Assembly (NCBI GenBank): GCA_964538515.1
Contig: CAZIEW010000006.1
Location: forward strand, 1 to 64,000
Origin: CALBZH01 sp964538515
GTDB lineage: Bacteria; Desulfobacterota; Syntrophobacteria; Syntrophobacterales; Syntrophobacteraceae
DNA length: 64,000 nucleotides
Direction: 5' to 3'
Below the pieces are notes generated by a model that saw nothing but the letters and a program-made list of their open reading frames with translations, did no database searches and was not told where the DNA came from. The translations under genes and the position numbers were made by a program. Of the stretch, positions 33,460 to 42,143 are shown in pieces (position 1 is the stretch's first letter; each line of letters starts with the position of its first letter).

Positions 33460-33902
33460 ATGGCAGTACTGGTGCGAATGCCCGAGCCCATGCGATCCCA
33501 CCTGGCCAAACTTCCCTGCCCTTCCTTCGAAAGTCATCCATGGGTCCAGGGGCCGCTCTGGGCGACAACGGGCACCAAGAACCCCGCCTACGATGAAACG
33601 GTCTATGTGGACAGTCTCATCGGACGAGAAACGGTCAATACGGTCCCACCGTCCGCGCTGTAGGCCTTCATGGCGCATGGAACGGTGGCGCCCACGCTCG
33701 AAGCGGACCTGGACGCCGCACGCGACCGGCTGAACCGACTCGCGGCGCTCGGGATCAGCCCGGGCGCTGTTACGGAGAAGCTCCTGGAGAAGGCATCGTC
33801 GCGTTCGCCCAACCGTTCGAGAGCCTGATGCATGCCATTGAAGCCAAGAGAGAGCGGTTGCTTTCAGGCCGGGATCCGATGTCGGCGAGCCTCGGCTCGT
33901 AA
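33460..33902 (+). pseudogene. tal: transaldolase remnant (stop codon, frameshift, deletion)
   Basis: After an unrelated 34-codon start (ATG 33460, AAGGAG upstream) the frame gives LWATTGTKNPAYDETVYVDS LIG..ETVNTVPPSAL, a transaldolase core in which the Schiff-base lysine region upstream is missing. TAG at 33661-33663 replaces the Glu of the usual LEAF. The reading continues AFMAHGTVAPTLEADLDAAR. A lost G near 33789 shifts the frame, and the true end IVAFAQPFESLMHAIEAKRE is in the next frame. The remnant precedes gnd, a natural pentose-phosphate neighbour, so it was probably the operon partner. Confidence 0.75.
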
Positions 33903-34117
33903 GGGGCCATGATATGGAAGGGGGATCGAGCCACCGAGCCATGAAAACGTCCTCCGACGGATATGGGCCGGCGACTCTACCGTCTGGAAGCCGGTTCCTG
34001 ATGCCAATTTTCAGGGGTGTGCGCCGGGAGAAGCCCTGAAGGGTCTCCTGACCCGGGCTTGAGACGGCGCCCTCGGACGAGGCGAGCAGCACAACTTAAG
34101 CGAAGGGAATGAATCTC

Positions 34118-35575
34118 ATGAAAACGAAAGCGGACATTGGAGTGGTTGGGCTTGCGGTGATGGGTGAAAACCTGGTCTTGAACATGGAAAGCAAGGGATA
34201 CACCGTGGCGTGCTTTAACCGATCGGTCGACAAAGTGGATGCGTTCCTTGCAGGGCGGGGCAAAGGCCGCAACCTGATCGGCTGCCGCAGCATCGAGGAG
34301 CTCGCCGGGAGCCTCGAGCGGCCCCGTCGCGTGATGATGATGGTGCGGGCCGGCCAGCCCGTGGATGATCTCATGGCCGCCCTCAAGCCCTATCTCGAGC
34401 CAGGCGACATCCTCATCGACGGCGGAAACAGCCATTACCTCGATACCATGCGGCGGTGCGCGGCTGCAGCATCGGAGGGAATTCTCTATGTCGGCGCCGG
34501 CATCTCCGGCGGTGAGGAGGGCGCCTTGCATGGACCTTCCATCATGCCGGGAGGCAACGCGGGCGCATGGCCTGCGCTGAAGCCCATCCTGCAGGCCATC
34601 GCCGCCAAGGTCGAAGGCACCACTCCCTGCTGCGAATGGATCGGGCCGGACGGCTCCGGACATTTCGTGAAGATGGTGCACAACGGGATCGAATACGGGG
34701 ACATGCAGCTCATTGGCGAGGCCTACCACCTGATGTCCCGGGGATTGGGAATGAGCGCGGCCGAAATGCACTCGGTTTTCCTCGAATGGAACAACGGCGA
34801 GCTGGATTCCTATTTGATCGAAATCACGGCCGACATCCTCACCAAGACCGATCCCGATACGAACAAGCCTGTGGTCGATCTGATTCTCGACGTTGCCGGC
34901 CAGAAGGGAACGGGAAAGTGGACTTCCCAGGTGGGCCTCGATCTCGGAGTCGGCATTCCCCAGATTGCGGAGGCCGTCTTTGCCCGGTCGCTTTCCGCAA
35001 TCAAGGAGGAGCGTACCCTGGCAAGTCGTGAGCTGGCAGGACCTGAAAGGTTGTTTTCCGGGGATCGTCAGGAGCTCCTGTCACAGCTCGGAGCTGCCCT
35101 TTATGCCGCAAAGATCTGCTCTTACGCTCAGGGATTTCAATTGTTGGGAGCGGCGTCTCGGGAATATGGGTGGAAGCTGAGCCTGGGGGATATCGCCCTC
35201 CTGTGGAGGGAGGGGTGCATCATACGCGCCCGTTTCCTCGGGAAGATCAAGGATGCCTTCGATGGCGATCCGGAGCTTCCCAATCTCCTGCTGGCCCCCT
35301 ACTTCAAAAAGGTTACAGCCGATGCCCAGGCTGCCTGGCGGCAGGTCGTGAAAGCAGCGGTGGACCTCGGGATCCCGATTCCCGCCATGGGGGCGGCCCT
35401 CAGCTACTATGACGCCTATCGCTCCGAACGGCTTCCCGCCAACCTCATCCAGGCGCAGCGGGACTACTTCGGAGCCCATACCTACGAAAGGGTCGACAGG
35501 CCCCGGGGCCAATTCTTTCACACCAACTGGACCGGCACAGGGGGCATGACTTCTTCCTCGACTTATGTCGCATAG
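34118..35575 (+). CDS. gnd: 6-phosphogluconate dehydrogenase, decarboxylating
   Basis: A 485-residue enzyme that converts 6-phosphogluconate to ribulose 5-phosphate, CO2 and NADPH. NADP-binding GVVGLAVMGENLVLNMESKG with FNRS follows at 6-40. ILIDGGNSHYLDT is near 100, the family signature GAGISGGEEGALHGPSIMPG near 125-144, and catalytic KMVHNGIEYGDMQLI near 185. The C-terminal tail ends with YERVDRPRGQFFHTNWTG. Length matches the long homodimeric type (about 470-485). The ATG at 34118 is preferred over 34109 because AAGGGA lies 9 nt upstream. It stands after the transaldolase remnant and gives the only intact oxidative pentose-phosphate step in the window. Confidence 0.96.
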   Translation: MKTKADIGVVGLAVMGENLVLNMESKGYTVACFNRSVDKVDAFLAGRGKGRNLIGCRSIEELAGSLERPRRVMMMVRAGQPVDDLMAALKPYLEPGDILIDGGNSHYLDTMRRCAAAASEGILYVGAGISGGEEGALHGPSIMPGGNAGAWPALKPILQAIAAKVEGTTPCCEWIGPDGSGHFVKMVHNGIEYGDMQLIGEAYHLMSRGLGMSAAEMHSVFLEWNNGELDSYLIEITADILTKTDPDTNKPVVDLILDVAGQKGTGKWTSQVGLDLGVGIPQIAEAVFARSLSAIKEERTLASRELAGPERLFSGDRQELLSQLGAALYAAKICSYAQGFQLLGAASREYGWKLSLGDIALLWREGCIIRARFLGKIKDAFDGDPELPNLLLAPYFKKVTADAQAAWRQVVKAAVDLGIPIPAMGAALSYYDAYRSERLPANLIQAQRDYFGAHTYERVDRPRGQFFHTNWTGTGGMTSSSTYVA

Positions 35576-35886
35576 CGGAACGGGTCGCGAAACCAGAGCC
35601 ATTGAATGCCGCGGATAATGGCCTTCCGCCTTGGGACGAGCCCGGCACGGTTTCACCATCTGCCGCCCACACCGTAGGGACGAGTGACCCGCCCGGGGTC
35701 GCGGCTGTTCCGCCATTTGGGTTTTGTCAGTTGCGCCTGGACCTCGGTGGCCGCTCTGACCGCATTGGCGATGCGAAATTTTCCCGTAATCGGCTCAACT
35801 CAAAGAAAGTTTCAGCTCACGATTTTGTCGGATTGGATCGCAGGACGTGCTAGGGGGCGAGAAATGGCTGGACCAATCGGGATGCT
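35576..35886. other. intergenic region between convergent gnd and arfB, nothing recognised
   Basis: About 310 bp. No clear terminator hairpin with T-run and no gene-like frame with a ribosome site. Confidence 0.5.
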
Positions 35887-36303
35887 TCAATCCTCGGAGG
35901 GCTTTCGCCGGGTCTTGAGCAAGCTGCGGTGACGCTTCGCTTCGAGCCGTCGCTCCTTGGAAGCTTGGGTGGGCTTGGTTCTGTGGCGGTTTCGCGGCTT
36001 GACGGCTGCGGCACGCACCAGCTCGACGAACCGCTGCAGTGCGTCCCTTCGGTTCTGCTCCTGTGTGCGAAACCGCTGGGCCTGGATGACCAGGATGCCA
36101 TCGCGGGTCATGCGCTTCCCCGCCAGCCGGATCAACCGCTCACGCACGTCATCCGGAAGCGAGGGTGACCCCGCCACATCGAAGCGGAGCTGAACCGCCG
36201 TGGAGACCTTGTTGACGTTCTGCCCCCCCGGCCCACTGCTGCAGTGGGCCGTAAAGACGAGCTCCCGTTCGAGGATGGCAGCCAGATCCGTCGTCGTCAT
36301 CAT
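35887..36303 (-). CDS. arfB: alternative ribosome-rescue peptidyl-tRNA hydrolase
   Basis: A 138-residue class-I release-factor-like protein that frees stalled ribosomes by hydrolysing peptidyl-tRNA. The catalytic GGQ sits in TAHCSSGPGGQNVNKVSTAV (about residues 18-37). A basic C-terminal tail (NRHRTKPTQASKERRLEAKR then HRSLLKTRRKP) is the part that enters the empty mRNA channel. Length and order match E. coli ArfB/YaeJ. The start is 36303 or 36300 (two adjacent Met codons); longer readings overlap the VapC gene. It follows vapC on the same strand. Confidence 0.95.
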   Translation of the reverse strand: MMTTTDLAAILERELVFTAHCSSGPGGQNVNKVSTAVQLRFDVAGSPSLPDDVRERLIRLAGKRMTRDGILVIQAQRFRTQEQNRRDALQRFVELVRAAAVKPRNRHRTKPTQASKERRLEAKRHRSLLKTRRKPSED

Positions 36304-36337
36304 TGGTTCTCTCGGGCAGGCATCGACTGTACCCTTT

Positions 36338-36748
36338 TCAGATCCAGTCGATTTCAACCAGATGCTCAACGCGTTTGAGCTCAGGGTCTCCTGTCACGAT
36401 AACAGCGCCCCACCGCAATGCACTCGCTACGGCAAAACAATCGGCATACGATAGGGCGTATTGTGCCTTTACCCCCGATGCCGCGGCGATGACGTCCCAA
36501 GTGGCCGGTACGCGTTCAATGGGAAGATTCCCCATGTGCTCCAGGAGCTCGGTCGCAACCTCCATCCCCATCTTCCTGGCGGTGATGTAGTAAATTTCTC
36601 CCAGATTGATTTCATTGAGAAAAGCCCGGATTTCACCCCTGTGCGAGGCCGTAAGGATTTCCTCCACTCTTTCGGCACCGGCTTCATCCTGGACGAACTT
36701 CAAGACCGCGTGCGAGTCAAGCACCACGTCTCTCATCGATCTCGCCAT
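36338..36748 (-). CDS. VapC-type PIN-domain toxin
   Basis: A 136-residue PIN ribonuclease. The acidic residues are in place: Asp in VVLDSHAVL (near 10), Glu in LNEINLGEIYY (near 47), Asp in ALSYADCFAVASA (near 103) and Asp in VIVTGDPEL (near 120). It would cleave tRNA or rRNA when freed from its antitoxin. The gene overlaps the upstream AbrB-type antitoxin gene by about 20-32 bp depending on the start (36748 or the Met at 36736), the usual tight coupling of vapBC pairs. Confidence 0.9.
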   Translation of the reverse strand: MARSMRDVVLDSHAVLKFVQDEAGAERVEEILTASHRGEIRAFLNEINLGEIYYITARKMGMEVATELLEHMGNLPIERVPATWDVIAAASGVKAQYALSYADCFAVASALRWGAVIVTGDPELKRVEHLVEIDWI

Positions 36749-36965
36749 CCCTCTTTCTTTCTTTCAGCAATTCCTCTGACAGCGAAATCTCCGACTTCAG
36801 AATGCCGCGTATGGCTTTGATGGGCTCGTCGGCCAAGGGGACGAGCTCCGCATGATCGCCCGCAAGCCGAAAAAGGACTCTTTTACCCGGTCCGATACCC
36901 AGCTTTTCCCGAATCGCTTTGGGAATAACGATTTGCCCCTTCGAGGAGGCTCTTACTATGGGCAT
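36717..36965 (-). CDS. AbrB/SpoVT-type antitoxin (VapB-like)
   Basis: An 82-residue DNA-binding antitoxin. The swapped-hairpin AbrB fold is seen in VRASSKGQIVIPKAIREKLG, GIGPGKRVLFRLAGDHAELV and PL. The helical C-terminus (SEELLKERKRDGEIDERRG) is the toxin-binding part. It represses its own operon with the toxin. The start at 36965 begins at the family's usual MPIVRASSKGQ. It is the first gene of the vapBC-like pair, and the pair is followed by arfB. Confidence 0.9.
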   Translation of the reverse strand: MPIVRASSKGQIVIPKAIREKLGIGPGKRVLFRLAGDHAELVPLADEPIKAIRGILKSEISLSEELLKERKRDGEIDERRGA

Positions 36966-37083
36966 CTCATCTTACCCTTTCAGATTATGTCTTACTCCTG
37001 ACACCTAAAACTAACACCATCTTAAGAGGTAAGCAATCAATAACCAGACCACCGCCGCTCACCTGTGACTCGATCATGACCGG

Positions 37084-38247
37084 TTACAAGCAGAGCCGCA
37101 GGATCTCGGCGATGACATCCTTCGTGTAGGCGCTGAGCCGCCATTTTCGGGCGAGCATCGTCGCATTTTCCGCAATGCGATCCACGTCTTCTTCACCAAT
37201 ATCAAACGACGCGAGGCGTGTCGGAGTGTCGATCCGCTCGAACCACTCTTTCAAAGCCTGGATACCCTTCTCGGCCGCCTCTTGCTGACTCTGGCCGTAA
37301 ATGCCGAAAACCTTTCCCGCAAACCGGGCGAATTTCCCGGGGGCCGATCGGGCCGCATAGAGCATCCAGGCGGGGAGCACGATGGAGAGTCCCGCGCCGT
37401 GCGGCACGTCAAAGAGGGCACTCAGGGAATGCTCGATCATGTGGTTCGGAAAGCCGTACATCCCGATGCCGGCCGTTGGAAAACCGTTGAGAGCCCAGGT
37501 CGCCGACCACATCATGCTCGCTCGCGCTTCGTAGTCCTCGGGGCTCTTCAGGATCCGCTCGGTGCTTTGCATGATCGTTTCGACGAGGCTTTCGACAAAG
37601 CGGTCCTGGATGGGCGTTTCGGGGTCCGTGCTCGTGAAATATCCTTCCAGCAGATGTGTGATGGCGTCCGCAGCCGAGTAGGCCGTGTAGCGGGCAGGCA
37701 CCGTGTAGGTTGCGGTCGGATCGAGGATGGACACCTTCGGAAAGAGATACGGGGAGCCGATGTTGAACTTCTGCAGGGTATCCTCGTTGGTCAGTACGGC
37801 ACCGTTGTTCATCTCGGAGCCAGTGGCGGCGAGCGTCAGCACCACCAGCAGCGGCAGCGCGTCTCGGATGGTCGCCGTCCCCGCGTAGTAGTCCCAGACG
37901 TCGGCTTCGCCTTTGACCCCGGCAGCGATCGACTTGGACTCGTCGATCACGCTCCCGCCCCCGACGGCCACGATCATGTCGGCCTTCTCCCTGCGGGCCA
38001 GCTCGATCCCCTCCCGGGTGTGCGACAGCACCGGGTTCGATTTGACGTCGGCGTATTCAACGATCTCGATTCCCGCATCGTTCAAGCTCGCGATCACTTT
38101 GTCGTAGACGCCACTGCGCTTGATGCTCGAACGCCCGTAGACCAGAAGGGCCTTCTGCCCCAACGCGCGCGCTTCCGTGCCAACGGTCTTGATTGTGTCC
38201 TTGCCGAAGACCACCTTCGTGGGATTCCAAAACGTGAAGTTCTGCAT
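37084..38247 (-). CDS. iron-containing alcohol dehydrogenase (BdhA/YqhD-like)
   Basis: A 387-residue NAD(P)-dependent alcohol dehydrogenase. The N-terminal nucleotide domain has TKVVFGKDTIKTVG and VAVGGGSVIDESKSIAAG (near 95-112). Metal ligands are in AYSAADAITHLLEGYFT (Asp and His near 195-200), HMIEHSLSALFDVPHGAGLS (two His near 265-280). FDIGEEDVDRIAEN at the end is typical of butanol-dehydrogenase-type members. It interconverts aldehydes and alcohols. AAAGGAG precedes 38247. It follows the aldehyde dehydrogenase on the same strand (109 bp), so a two-step alcohol-aldehyde-acid route is likely. Confidence 0.94.
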   Translation of the reverse strand: MQNFTFWNPTKVVFGKDTIKTVGTEARALGQKALLVYGRSSIKRSGVYDKVIASLNDAGIEIVEYADVKSNPVLSHTREGIELARREKADMIVAVGGGSVIDESKSIAAGVKGEADVWDYYAGTATIRDALPLLVVLTLAATGSEMNNGAVLTNEDTLQKFNIGSPYLFPKVSILDPTATYTVPARYTAYSAADAITHLLEGYFTSTDPETPIQDRFVESLVETIMQSTERILKSPEDYEARASMMWSATWALNGFPTAGIGMYGFPNHMIEHSLSALFDVPHGAGLSIVLPAWMLYAARSAPGKFARFAGKVFGIYGQSQQEAAEKGIQALKEWFERIDTPTRLASFDIGEEDVDRIAENATMLARKWRLSAYTKDVIAEILRLCL

Positions 38248-38356
38248 GCACGCTCCTTTGAGCCCGTATCGGAGCTGAGCCCTGTAAGAGCCCAGCGCGA
38301 CACCGGTGAATTGATGAACACGTCCCTGTTCCGCTCCGAGCCGCCGTTCGGACCAC

Positions 38357-39547
38357 TCAAGGCTCGCGCCCAAGCTCCTGCGTGTAGAGAAAGGCGCCGT
38401 CCCGCGTCTTCCAGCCCTCACCGTCGCGCTCGATGATCCAGCCGCTTTCCTTCCTGCCGCCGAACCGGATGCGAAGCGGGGAAAAGAAGAAGTCCGGGTT
38501 ATCGTACACCATGCCGAAGTGGGCATGAAATCGATTTCGCACCTCCTCGGGGGGGCTTCCGAAATAAGATAGCAGAAATCCGTATCGCGTAGCCATGAGC
38601 TCCCGGGCCACCTCCTCCGGATCGTCGAATGGCTTCAAGATCAAGAACGGCCCGAACAGCTCCAGGTCGGGGATCTCCCACCCTTCGTCCGCTTCCATCA
38701 CGATCGGATAGATCCATTCACCGTCGAGCCCGCCCAGGAGCAGCCGTGCATCCGAGCACCGGTCAACCGCATTCTGCACGATCAACCGGGTGCGCTTGAC
38801 GCGAATGGGGCCGACGTCGGTCTTTGGATCGAGTGGGTCTCCCACCACAAAAGACTGCACCTGGGAGAGGACGCCGTCGCGCACGGAATCGAAGTGCTTG
38901 CGATGGATGAGCGCTTTCTTGATGGTCGTGCAGTACTGGCCGCCGTTGATGAAAGCCCTGCGCCCGATGAATCGGGCAGCAACGTTCGGGTCCGCATCTT
39001 CAAAAACAACGGCAGCCGGCATCCCCCCGGGGCCCGCAAAGAAAAGCTTGTCAAAGGCGTCGTGCTGCGTGCGGTATGCCTCGCCCACGGCTGAAGCCCC
39101 CGACATGAAGAGGACCCGTACCTCGGGATCCTCCACGCACCGGAGCCCAAACGTGCGGTTGTCCGTGTCGAGCACAGGCTCCAGGTTTGCTATGGGGTCG
39201 CACACCTCGGCGAGAAGACGCGCCGTCCGCGGCGTCTGGGACGTGCAACTGAAGCGCAGGCGATTGCCCGTGATGAGAGCCGACCCTCCCAGCCGCGCCA
39301 ACATGACTGCCCCCGCGTCGTAAGGAAAGATGGCCGCAACGGTCCCATAAGGCCTTCGACCCTCGGCCCACGGGATCTCCTCCCGCATGGTCCGCAAATG
39401 CTGAACCCCCAGGTCGACCTCGATCCCCGTGATCTTCACGGAAAACCCGGCGTCCACGGCAGCAGTCTCCTGGAGGTCCTCTTTGCGTGCTTCCAGGCGG
39501 TCGGCTAATCCCTCTATTGCTTTCAAACGCTCACTGAAATCGCTCAT
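38357..39547 (-). CDS. NAD-dependent aldehyde dehydrogenase (short divergent form)
   Basis: A 396-residue ALDH, shorter than the usual 450-490. The nucleophile Cys is in INGGQYCTTIKKALIH (near 224), cofactor-region YGTVAAIFPYDAGAVMLARL near 67-86, and the C-terminal FGGRKESGWIIERDGEGWK. The general-base Glu region is poorly matched (LFFAGPGGMPAAVVFEDADP instead of the common FTGS...LELGGNNP). The enzyme therefore belongs to a divergent branch, and activity should not be assumed from the name. GGGAGATACAGC precedes 39547. It heads an operon with the Fe-alcohol dehydrogenase, divergent from a sigma-54 activator. Confidence 0.88.
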   Translation of the reverse strand: MSDFSERLKAIEGLADRLEARKEDLQETAAVDAGFSVKITGIEVDLGVQHLRTMREEIPWAEGRRPYGTVAAIFPYDAGAVMLARLGGSALITGNRLRFSCTSQTPRTARLLAEVCDPIANLEPVLDTDNRTFGLRCVEDPEVRVLFMSGASAVGEAYRTQHDAFDKLFFAGPGGMPAAVVFEDADPNVAARFIGRRAFINGGQYCTTIKKALIHRKHFDSVRDGVLSQVQSFVVGDPLDPKTDVGPIRVKRTRLIVQNAVDRCSDARLLLGGLDGEWIYPIVMEADEGWEIPDLELFGPFLILKPFDDPEEVARELMATRYGFLLSYFGSPPEEVRNRFHAHFGMVYDNPDFFFSPLRIRFGGRKESGWIIERDGEGWKTRDGAFLYTQELGREP

Positions 39548-39694
39548 GCTGTATCTCCCATGGCTCAAACCCGTTCCAGGCAAAATTCGATCGCATGACA
39601 AGCAATATCATAGACTGTGCCAGTTTCAACCATCTGAAATCACTAGGGGCGAGCAGACCTATCGTCCGATTGTGCTGCAACTCTCCGACATTTT

Positions 39695-39724
39695 TCGACA
39701 CGTCCTGTATAAATTCATCGACAC
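39695..39724 (+). promoter_or_regulatory. direct repeat TCGACAC x2, possible activator sites
   Basis: TCGACAC occurs at 39695-39701 and 39718-39724, 23 bp apart (about two helical turns), in the divergent region between the aldehyde dehydrogenase and the sigma-54 activator gene. Spacing on one face of the helix fits a regulator site. No sigma-54 promoter with correct spacing was found beside it. Confidence 0.35.
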
Positions 39725-39782
39725 ATGCTATCTTAATGACGGCGAACGTTGCCAGAGAAAGCTCACGAAAGGGAGAGAGCAC

Positions 39783-41202
39783 CGTGACGGATCCCAGCAA
39801 CAGAAAGGCTCCACCGGACCTCCTTCAGGCCGTTTTGGACAATCCGTACGAGGGAACGGTCATCATCGACGCGGAGGGCATCATCCGGCACTTCAGCAAG
39901 TCCAATGCGTCCTTTTACAACATCGCGGTGGAGGACGCCATCGGCCGGCACATCCTGGAAATCGTTCCCAACAGCGGTCTTCCTGCCGTTCTGAGATCGG
40001 GGCGCGCCGAGGTTGGCCACAGTTTTGCCGTCAAAGATCGCCACGTGATCGTGAACCGCTACCCCCTCAAAGAGGACGGGCGCGTCATCGGGGCCGTCGG
40101 CAAGGTGATCTTTCACAACCTCAAAGCATTTGTCGCCCTCAAGCACAAGATCAAGGGGCTTGAGGAAACCATCAGGCGTTACGAGCGGGAGATCAAGGAC
40201 ATCTATAAAGCCCGGTACGATTTTGAGGACATCATTGGACAGAGCCATAAAATGGCGAGGGCCAAGCAGACCGCCGAACGATTTTCGGCGTCATCCAGCC
40301 CCGTGCTGCTCATCGGGGAAAGCGGCACCGGCAAGGAGCTGTTCGCACACGCCATGCACCGGACCAGCCCGCGGCGGGAGCACGCTTTTATCCGAGTCAA
40401 TTGCGCTTCCATTCCGGGAGAGCTTTTCGAATCCGAGCTTTTCGGGTACGAGCCGGGGGCGTTTTCGGGAGCGGCCAAGGTCAGAAAGCCCGGCAAATTC
40501 GAGCTGGCCCACAAGGGTACGATTTTCCTGGATGAAATCGGTGATATGCCGCTCAGCATGCAGGCAAAGCTGCTGCGCGTGCTGCAGGAAAAGGAGGTCG
40601 AGCCTCTCGGGGCAAGGGCTCCCAAGCCGGTCGACTTTCGCGTGATTGCCGCAACCAACAGGGACCTTGAGGAGCGCGTGCGGCAAGGTTATTTTCGAAA
40701 GGATCTCTTCTACCGCCTCAACGTGGTCAGTGTCCCGCTCCCGCCTCTGCGCGAAGTGCGCGAGGACATCCCTCTCCTCTGTGCGCATCTCCTGCACAAG
40801 CACGGCGGTGACGCCCCTGTCGGAGGACTTACCCTGGACCCCGAAGTGATGGCTCTCTTTTTAACCTATGAGTGGCCCGGCAATGTGCGGGAGCTCGAGA
40901 ACGTGATCGAGCGTGCCATCTCCATGTGCTCGAGCTCGCTCATCCGAAAGGAGCATCTGCCCGAAAGCCTGCTCAGGGAGTCTTCTAACCCTCGCGAGCA
41001 GCGGGGCTCCCCCGTTGTCAGCCCGACGGCTCTCGGGTACACGGTAGGGATCGCGGAGAAAGAGCGTATTCTGGATGCCCTGCGCGCTACGGGCGGCAAC
41101 CGGACGGAGGCGGCGGCAGTGCTCAAGATCCATCGCACGACACTCTATTACAAGCTGAGGAAATACGGCCTCTCACCATCGGCAAGGCGCGAGTCGACAT
41201 GA
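39783..41202 (+). CDS. PAS-domain sigma-54-dependent transcriptional activator
   Basis: A 472-residue enhancer-binding protein. An N-terminal PAS domain (LLQAVLDNPYEGTVIIDAEG, residues about 10-115) is followed by a coiled linker. The AAA+ domain has Walker A LLIGESGTGKELFAHA, loop GYEPGAFSGA (the sigma-54-contacting GAFTGA with Ser for Thr), Walker B GTIFLDEIGDM and the arginine-finger region YRLNVVSVPLPPLRE. A Fis-type HTH (ATGGNRTEAAAVLKIHRTTL) ends it. GTG 39783 has AAAGGGAGAG upstream. Divergent from the alcohol/aldehyde dehydrogenase genes, it is their likely regulator, sensing a small molecule or redox state through PAS. Confidence 0.93.
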
Positions 41203-41296
41203 GGGTCCGAGCACCGGAACGAATGCCGGACGAAAAAGCCACAAGCGGCGACGGTGGAATCGACGCGTCCCGATTGACGAGAGGGAGAATCCGCAC

Positions 41297-41836
41297 GTGA
41301 GCGAGCGGGAATACCGGCTGGATTGGGTTACGGACAGGATCGCGGTGGGGAGCGCCCCTCTCTCGTACGCGCAACTGGACCAAATTCGGCTAGAAGGGAT
41401 CGAGGCCATTGTGAACCTGTGCGCCGAGTACTGTGATTTGCATGAGATCGAAATCAGTCATGGCTTTGACGTGTTTTACCTGCCGGTTCCCGATGAATGC
41501 ACTCCCGACTGCGGGGCCCTGGAGCGAGCCATGAGTTGGATGGATGACATCCTCACTCAGCACAAGCGGTTACTCATCCACTGCCGCCTGGGCATGGGAC
41601 GAACGGGAACGCTGCTCTACGCCTACCTTTGGAGCCGAAATCTGCACCAAGGGATCAGCAAAGAGCGACTCGATACACTCCGTTCCCGCCCCTGCAATTA
41701 CAGCCAGTGGCGCCTGGCCAAGCGTTACCAGGGACACCAATGCGCCCGGCCAACCCCATCTCGAGTCCAAGGCAGGCTAACCGGCTTGTGGAATCGTCTG
41801 CGGGATCGCTTGAACAAGACATTCGGGCAACGATGA
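41297..41836 (+). CDS. dual-specificity/tyrosine protein phosphatase family protein
   Basis: A 179-residue cysteine phosphatase. The P-loop HCRLGMGRTG (near 99-108) holds the catalytic Cys and Arg. The general-acid Asp region is VFYLPVPDECTPD upstream. The N-terminal WVTDRIAVGSAPLSYAQLDQ then IEAIVNLCAEYCDLHE is typical of the DSP-type fold. The C-terminus is basic and probably unstructured. The start is GTG 41297 with GAGGGAGAA upstream. It lies 95 bp after the sigma-54 activator on the same strand. The substrate (phosphotyrosine protein or a phosphoinositide-like molecule) cannot be told. Confidence 0.88.
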   Translation: MSEREYRLDWVTDRIAVGSAPLSYAQLDQIRLEGIEAIVNLCAEYCDLHEIEISHGFDVFYLPVPDECTPDCGALERAMSWMDDILTQHKRLLIHCRLGMGRTGTLLYAYLWSRNLHQGISKERLDTLRSRPCNYSQWRLAKRYQGHQCARPTPSRVQGRLTGLWNRLRDRLNKTFGQR

Positions 41837-42143
41837 CTTCCGATCTGACAGCGATATTCCCCTTAGTTCTCGTTGATTTTTAACCTAGACAGTCTCTCTA
41901 AAACCCCTTGATCACCCGATATAGAGTGAGTACTATTACTGGCGTAGACGTCGCCCGCTCAGGTGCCTGATGCCCGGCGACGGAGTACCGTGTCATCCAG
42001 GGTTATTGCAGGCTCACCGAGACTACGTATTTTTTCGGTTTTCTGATCTGCGGGGGAATTTGATTGGACATCCGGACTCCATAGGATGCCGAAACGAGAG
42101 CGAGCAGGACGGGCTCGATTCGTCCAAGAGAAGGGGGTGTGGC
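41837..42143. other. intergenic region before the multicopper oxidase gene
   Basis: About 305 bp. No clear promoter, copper-regulator box or terminator was recognised. AAGGGGGTG precedes the 42144 start. Confidence 0.5.

Noticed and set aside
33661..33663. Amber codon in the transaldolase remnant as a recoded residue
   Set aside because: It is TAG, not TGA, replaces a Glu codon (one-base change), and the gene also has a frameshift and deletion.
39604..39632. Sigma-54 promoter upstream of the aldehyde dehydrogenase (minus strand TGGCAC...TTGC)
   Set aside because: The spacing between the two elements is 11 bp instead of 5, too long for a -24/-12 promoter.
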